Positions 6,215 through 8,565 of a stretch of 8,565 nucleotides of DNA are shown here, in pieces. The translations under genes and the position numbers were made by a program. Below the pieces are notes generated by a model that saw nothing but the letters and a program-made list of their open reading frames with translations, did not search any database and was not told the DNA's origin. The stretch comes from Legionellales bacterium (GTDB lineage: Bacteria > Pseudomonadota > Gammaproteobacteria > WLWR01): NCBI GenBank assembly GCA_012103495.1, contig WLWR01000061.1, forward strand, positions 1 to 8,565. Direction: 5' to 3'. The first letter of the stretch is position 1; every line of letters begins with the position of its first letter.

Positions 6215-6892
6215 ATGTTACATTCCGCACCACAATTGATTGCTGGCTTATTGATCACCCTCCAAGTGGCTTTGTTTGCCTTGTTGTTTGGGCTGGGATT
6301 AGGAATGGTGTTTGCCATGGGTGAATTAACTCACTCAAAGTGGCTGCGCTGGCCAACCAAATTAATCACCACTTTATCGCGTGGGTTACCAGAAATTGTT
6401 GTCTTGTTTTTAATTTACTTTGGGGTTAGCCGGATGCTCACGCATTGGGCTGGTTATTATATTGAAATCAATGCATTCGTTGCTGGCAGTGTGGCGTTGG
6501 GATTGATTTTTGCCAGTTACGCTGGGCAAGTGTTTCGTGCGGCCTTAATGGCTATTCCGGTTGGTCAATCAGAAGCTGCACAAGCGTTGGGAATGACACG
6601 GTTTTCTATCTTTTATCGAATCATATTACCGCAAGCATGGCGGTACACTCTGCCTGGGTTGGGTAATTTGTGGTTGGTTTTATTAAAAGATACTTCGCTG
6701 GTGTCATTAATTGGTTTGGCCGATTTGATGACGCAAGCGGCATTGGCTGCAAGTTTTACTCATCAATATTTTTATTACTATTTGATCGCGGCGCTTGGTT
6801 ATTTGGTATTAACGTTTGTTTCTACTCTGATACTTAAGTGGTTAACAGACCGTGTGAATCGACATACTTATTCATTCGATGTAGGTGAGTGA
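6215..6892 (+). CDS. artQ: arginine ABC transporter permease ArtQ
   Basis: Inner-membrane permease of the arginine importer, which pairs with ArtM to form the channel. The protein is 225 aa from ATG 6215; a TTG two codons earlier, directly after the artJ stop, is the alternative start. Neither has a Shine-Dalgarno, so translation is probably coupled to artJ. About five hydrophobic helices are visible. TLSRGLPEIVVLFLIYFG and LPGLGNLWLVLLKDTSLVSLI closely resemble E. coli ArtQ. The EAA loop that docks on ArtP is EAAQALGMTRFSIFYRIILP. It has its own distinctive motifs relative to artM, so the two are separate paralogues and not a recent duplication. Its stop TGA overlaps the artM start (TGATG). 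Confidence 0.94.
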   Translation: MLHSAPQLIAGLLITLQVALFALLFGLGLGMVFAMGELTHSKWLRWPTKLITTLSRGLPEIVVLFLIYFGVSRMLTHWAGYYIEINAFVAGSVALGLIFASYAGQVFRAALMAIPVGQSEAAQALGMTRFSIFYRIILPQAWRYTLPGLGNLWLVLLKDTSLVSLIGLADLMTQAALAASFTHQYFYYYLIAALGYLVLTFVSTLILKWLTDRVNRHTYSFDVGE

Positions 6893-7572
6893 TGGCTATA
6901 ACACAATGGTTGGACCAGTACGGTACACAGGTCATGTCGGGAACTTTAACCACACTTGCTTTGACCAGTTTGGCGTTGGTGCTGGGGTTTGCTGGCGCTT
7001 TGATCATGGCATTATTAAAATTGTATGCACACCACACTTGGCGCTGGTTGATTGATGGTTATATTTTCTTCATGCGTGGGACTCCTATCTTGGTGCAATT
7101 CTTTTTAGTGTATTTTGGGATTGGGCAAATGACTGGTTTGCAGGGCACCGCCTTGTGGTTGTTAATTTCTGAGCCATTTGCCTGTGCGGTGATTGTGTTG
7201 GCGCTCAATAGTGCTGCTTACACCACCGTCATGTTATACGGTGCCATGATTTGTGTACCGATTGGTGAAATTGAGTCGGCCAAAGCATTAGGGATGCCAA
7301 CTCGTTTGTATTGGCGACGCATTATTTTTCCACGAGCGTTTGCTCAAATGTTGCCGGCGTATTCCAATGAGGTTGTATTGGTATTGAAGGCCTCTAGTTT
7401 GGCCAGTACGATTACGTTGCTGGATTTGATGGGTGTGATTCGCAGTATCGTCAGTCAGACGTATGATCCATTGACTGGATTGACAGTTGCTGGGGTGATT
7501 TATTTGACATTAACTGGCATCATTGTCGGTGGGTTTAAATGGATTGAAACGCGTTATCAACGTTGGGAATAG
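6892..7572 (+). CDS. artM: arginine ABC transporter permease ArtM
   Basis: Second inner-membrane permease of the arginine importer, 226 aa. The start is ATG 6892 in a TGATG overlap with artQ, with AGGTGAG (6883-6889) just upstream; GTG at 6889 is less likely. Seen: FFMRGTPILVQFFLVYFGIGQ, LNSAAYTTVMLYGAM, the EAA-type loop SAKALGMPTRLYWRRIIFP, and YSNEVVLVLKASSLASTITLLDLMG. These all parallel E. coli ArtM in order and spacing. Four to five membrane helices are evident. It is followed without a gap by the small membrane protein gene, whose Shine-Dalgarno AGGAGG overlaps the artM stop codon. Confidence 0.94.
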   Translation: MAITQWLDQYGTQVMSGTLTTLALTSLALVLGFAGALIMALLKLYAHHTWRWLIDGYIFFMRGTPILVQFFLVYFGIGQMTGLQGTALWLLISEPFACAVIVLALNSAAYTTVMLYGAMICVPIGEIESAKALGMPTRLYWRRIIFPRAFAQMLPAYSNEVVLVLKASSLASTITLLDLMGVIRSIVSQTYDPLTGLTVAGVIYLTLTGIIVGGFKWIETRYQRWE

Positions 7573-7581
7573 GAGGCAGTG

Positions 7582-7770
7582 ATGGGTTGGGGTTTGGTCG
7601 CTATATTGATTGCTGGATTGATGGTTTGGTTATTGTTTCGTTATGCCAAAAGCAATCCACAAGCGTTTAGTAAAGAAAATTTGTCTAAGAGTTTTTTTAC
7701 GATGGGAGTCTTGGCGATACTGTTAATTGCTTTCATTGGTTTGTGTATTTTGCTGTTAAATACGAATTAG
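7582..7770 (+). CDS. small two-helix membrane protein in the art operon, unknown function
   Basis: I do not recognise this 62-aa protein. The start is ATG 7582, decided by a perfect AGGAGG (7571-7576) five nt upstream; GTG 7579 is too close. It has two hydrophobic helices (roughly residues 3-20 and 40-57 from the ATG). A short loop rich in polar and basic residues (RYAKSNPQAFSKENLSKS) links them, and the protein ends NTN. It has the best Shine-Dalgarno in the operon and overlaps the artM stop, so it is very likely translated from the art transcript. By position it could be an accessory or stabilising subunit of the arginine importer, or an unrelated membrane protein sharing the promoter. No catalytic or metal-binding motif is visible. 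Confidence 0.78.
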   Translation: MGWGLVAILIAGLMVWLLFRYAKSNPQAFSKENLSKSFFTMGVLAILLIAFIGLCILLLNTN

Positions 7771-7792
7771 CTGTCAATCTGTTTTTCTTGTC

Positions 7793-7817
7793 TAGGGCGT
7801 GTTGACAATACGCCCTA
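7793..7817. terminator. perfect inverted repeat between convergent genes, possible bidirectional terminator
   Basis: TAGGGCGT (7793-7800) and ACGCCCTA (7810-7817) form a perfect 8-bp stem around a 9-nt loop, GTTGACAAT. It lies 22 bp after the last gene of the art operon and contains the stop codon of the convergent phosphatase gene (CTA at 7815-7817). Position fits a shared transcription end, but neither strand has a T-run after the stem, so it is not a standard intrinsic terminator. It may instead be a dispersed palindromic repeat. Confidence 0.4.
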
Positions 7818-8306
7818 ATTAGGTTGTAAAAATAATTGCTGCGTCGCATAGTGGATGCCGTGACTGGTTTCTAACCATGATGGTGACTCAATTTGCAAAC
7901 CAACCAGTGTTGCTGGTGACAATTGAATTCTAGGTTGATTGCATAAATATCCGACTAAATCACTAACACTGGGGTTGTGACCTACGATGAGCATGGTTTG
8001 GTGAATTTCTTCAATTTCAGCCAGCACCGCTAATAAATTATGAACTTGCGCGGCGTAAATTTGTGGGTCAATCACAATATGTTGTTTGGCGATTTCAAAT
8101 TGGGTGGCGATGATTTGTGCAGTGGTGAGGGTGCGGATAGCGGGGCTGGTATAAATCACGTCCAAGGTGGCCTGTTTGGCTTGAAATTGCTGTGCAATGG
8201 CTTGTGCTTGAGCACGTCCCTGCTCGGTTAAATGGCGATGGGCATCTTCGATACCCGCATCTGCCCATTCAGTCTGGGCATGACGCATAATAAATAAGGT
8301 TTTCAC
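7815..8306 (-). CDS. sixA: SixA-type phosphohistidine phosphatase (histidine phosphatase superfamily)
   Basis: Histidine phosphatase (phosphoglycerate-mutase-like) of the SixA/COG2062 group, 163 aa, a typical length. Seen: the RHG-type motif MRHA (7-10, with catalytic His9 and Arg8), DAHRHLTEQG (21-30) matching the family D..RPLT..G, SPAIRTLTTAQII (54-66) with the second Arg, and LIVGHNPSVSDLVGYL (106-121) carrying the second catalytic His110. Family knowledge: E. coli SixA removes phosphate from His on the phosphotransferase protein NPr, or on a sensor kinase. This sequence looks closer to the widespread bacterial MRHAK group, whose substrates are mostly unknown, so the gene symbol is at family level. 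The start is GTG 8306; it has no Shine-Dalgarno, and a TGA lies a few codons upstream in frame. A TATAAA lies at 8316-8321, so the transcript may be almost leaderless. Confidence 0.88.
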   Translation of the reverse strand: MKTLFIMRHAQTEWADAGIEDAHRHLTEQGRAQAQAIAQQFQAKQATLDVIYTSPAIRTLTTAQIIATQFEIAKQHIVIDPQIYAAQVHNLLAVLAEIEEIHQTMLIVGHNPSVSDLVGYLCNQPRIQLSPATLVGLQIESPSWLETSHGIHYATQQLFLQPN

Positions 8307-8565
8307 AGGATTGATTTTATATCATGACAGAATGAGCCAATGATAGCAGACTCGCGACAAGATGGTTATCCATTCAAGCGATGAATTTTAAGCGCGTACT
8401 GGACGGCATCTGCAAGTACGATGGGTATAGTTATGAACAAGCAATCATTCAAACATTTGTAACAATAATCAATTTGATTTTGCAATGAGAGGGGCGTGAA
8501 TTTTTCTTTTAACATGATTCATGTGAATTGTTTTTTTATGACGGATTGTCATCACCTATATCGCA
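8307..8565. other. 259 bp without a convincing gene at the right edge
   Basis: On the plus strand this holds a 35-codon ORF (8381-8488, starting MNFKRVLDGICKYDGYSYEQ) without a Shine-Dalgarno. It is followed by an ORF open to the window end, starting at GTG 8496 with AGAGGGG at 8488-8494. On the minus strand the final bases read CDIGDDNPS then TAA, which could be the C terminus of a gene beyond the edge. None of these can be confirmed from this sequence. The left part carries the upstream region of the phosphatase gene. I see no tRNA, repeat array or clear terminator. Confidence 0.35.
8496..8565 (+). CDS. possible 5' end of a gene running off the window
   Basis: GTG 8496 is preceded by AGAGGGGC (8488-8495) at very short spacing, and the frame stays open to the window end for 23 codons (MNFSFNMIHVNCFFMTDCHH...). 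An ATG at 8514 in the same frame is an alternative start. The protein resembles nothing I know, and a chance open frame is quite possible. Confidence 0.2.
   Translation, partial: MNFSFNMIHVNCFFMTDCHHLYR

Noticed and set aside
6215..7572. artQ and artM as a recent gene duplication
   Set aside because: Each matches its own E. coli counterpart much better than the other; the shared features are only those of the permease family.
8508..8536. Terminator-like ATTC-ATGT-GAAT hairpin followed by a T7 run
   Set aside because: The stem is only four to five A/T-rich pairs and no plus-strand gene ends before it; the T-run alone is not enough.
1..8565. Transposase, integrase, tRNA, CRISPR array or toxin-antitoxin pair
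   Set aside because: None is visible on either strand, so horizontal arrival of the orphan gene is suggested only by its composition and isolation.

Overview
The window looks like chromosomal DNA of a gammaproteobacterium, most likely of the Legionellales (Legionella/Coxiella/Rickettsiella/Berkiella-type host-associated bacteria). This rests on three things: moderately low G+C, an argR gene divergent from an arginine-type ABC transporter operon, and a large, Ser-rich, effector-like orphan gene placed between lipopolysaccharide genes. No single marker fixes the genus, so the assignment is an inference.

Left part (1-4130), surface polysaccharide genes plus an orphan. The window opens inside the 3' half of an O-antigen ligase/polymerase (Wzy_C) gene on the + strand, whose reading frame is interrupted by TAA at 32-34. 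It converges on, and overlaps by 42 bp, a large minus-strand gene (542-3097, 851 aa) of no family I recognise. This protein consists of two diverged copies of a unit of about 380-390 residues, joined by low-complexity linkers. It ends in a Ser/Glu-rich tail like those of type IV secretion substrates. Upstream of it is a 188-bp gap with hairpins and a TATAAT box, then a WaaE/KdtX-like family 2 glycosyltransferase on the same strand.

Middle (4131-7770), arginine module. argR (minus) faces a five-gene plus-strand operon across an 83-bp divergent promoter region. The operon is artP (ATPase), artJ (periplasmic arginine-binding protein), artQ and artM (permeases), and an unrecognised two-helix membrane protein of 62 aa. 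Gene spacing is very tight (stop/SD overlaps, a TGATG junction), so one transcript is likely. An ARG-box-like sequence overlaps the -35 of argR and the first codons of artP, so ArgR could control both directions.

Right part (7771-8565). A perfect 8-bp inverted repeat lies between the convergent art operon and a SixA-type histidine phosphatase gene (minus), and contains that gene's stop codon. The last 259 bp hold no convincing gene, only a 35-codon ORF and an ORF open at the window edge.

The most interesting item is the duplicated 851-aa protein, a candidate secreted effector of undescribed family. Next come the ArgR/art promoter architecture, the unknown small membrane protein in the art operon, and the broken O-antigen ligase.
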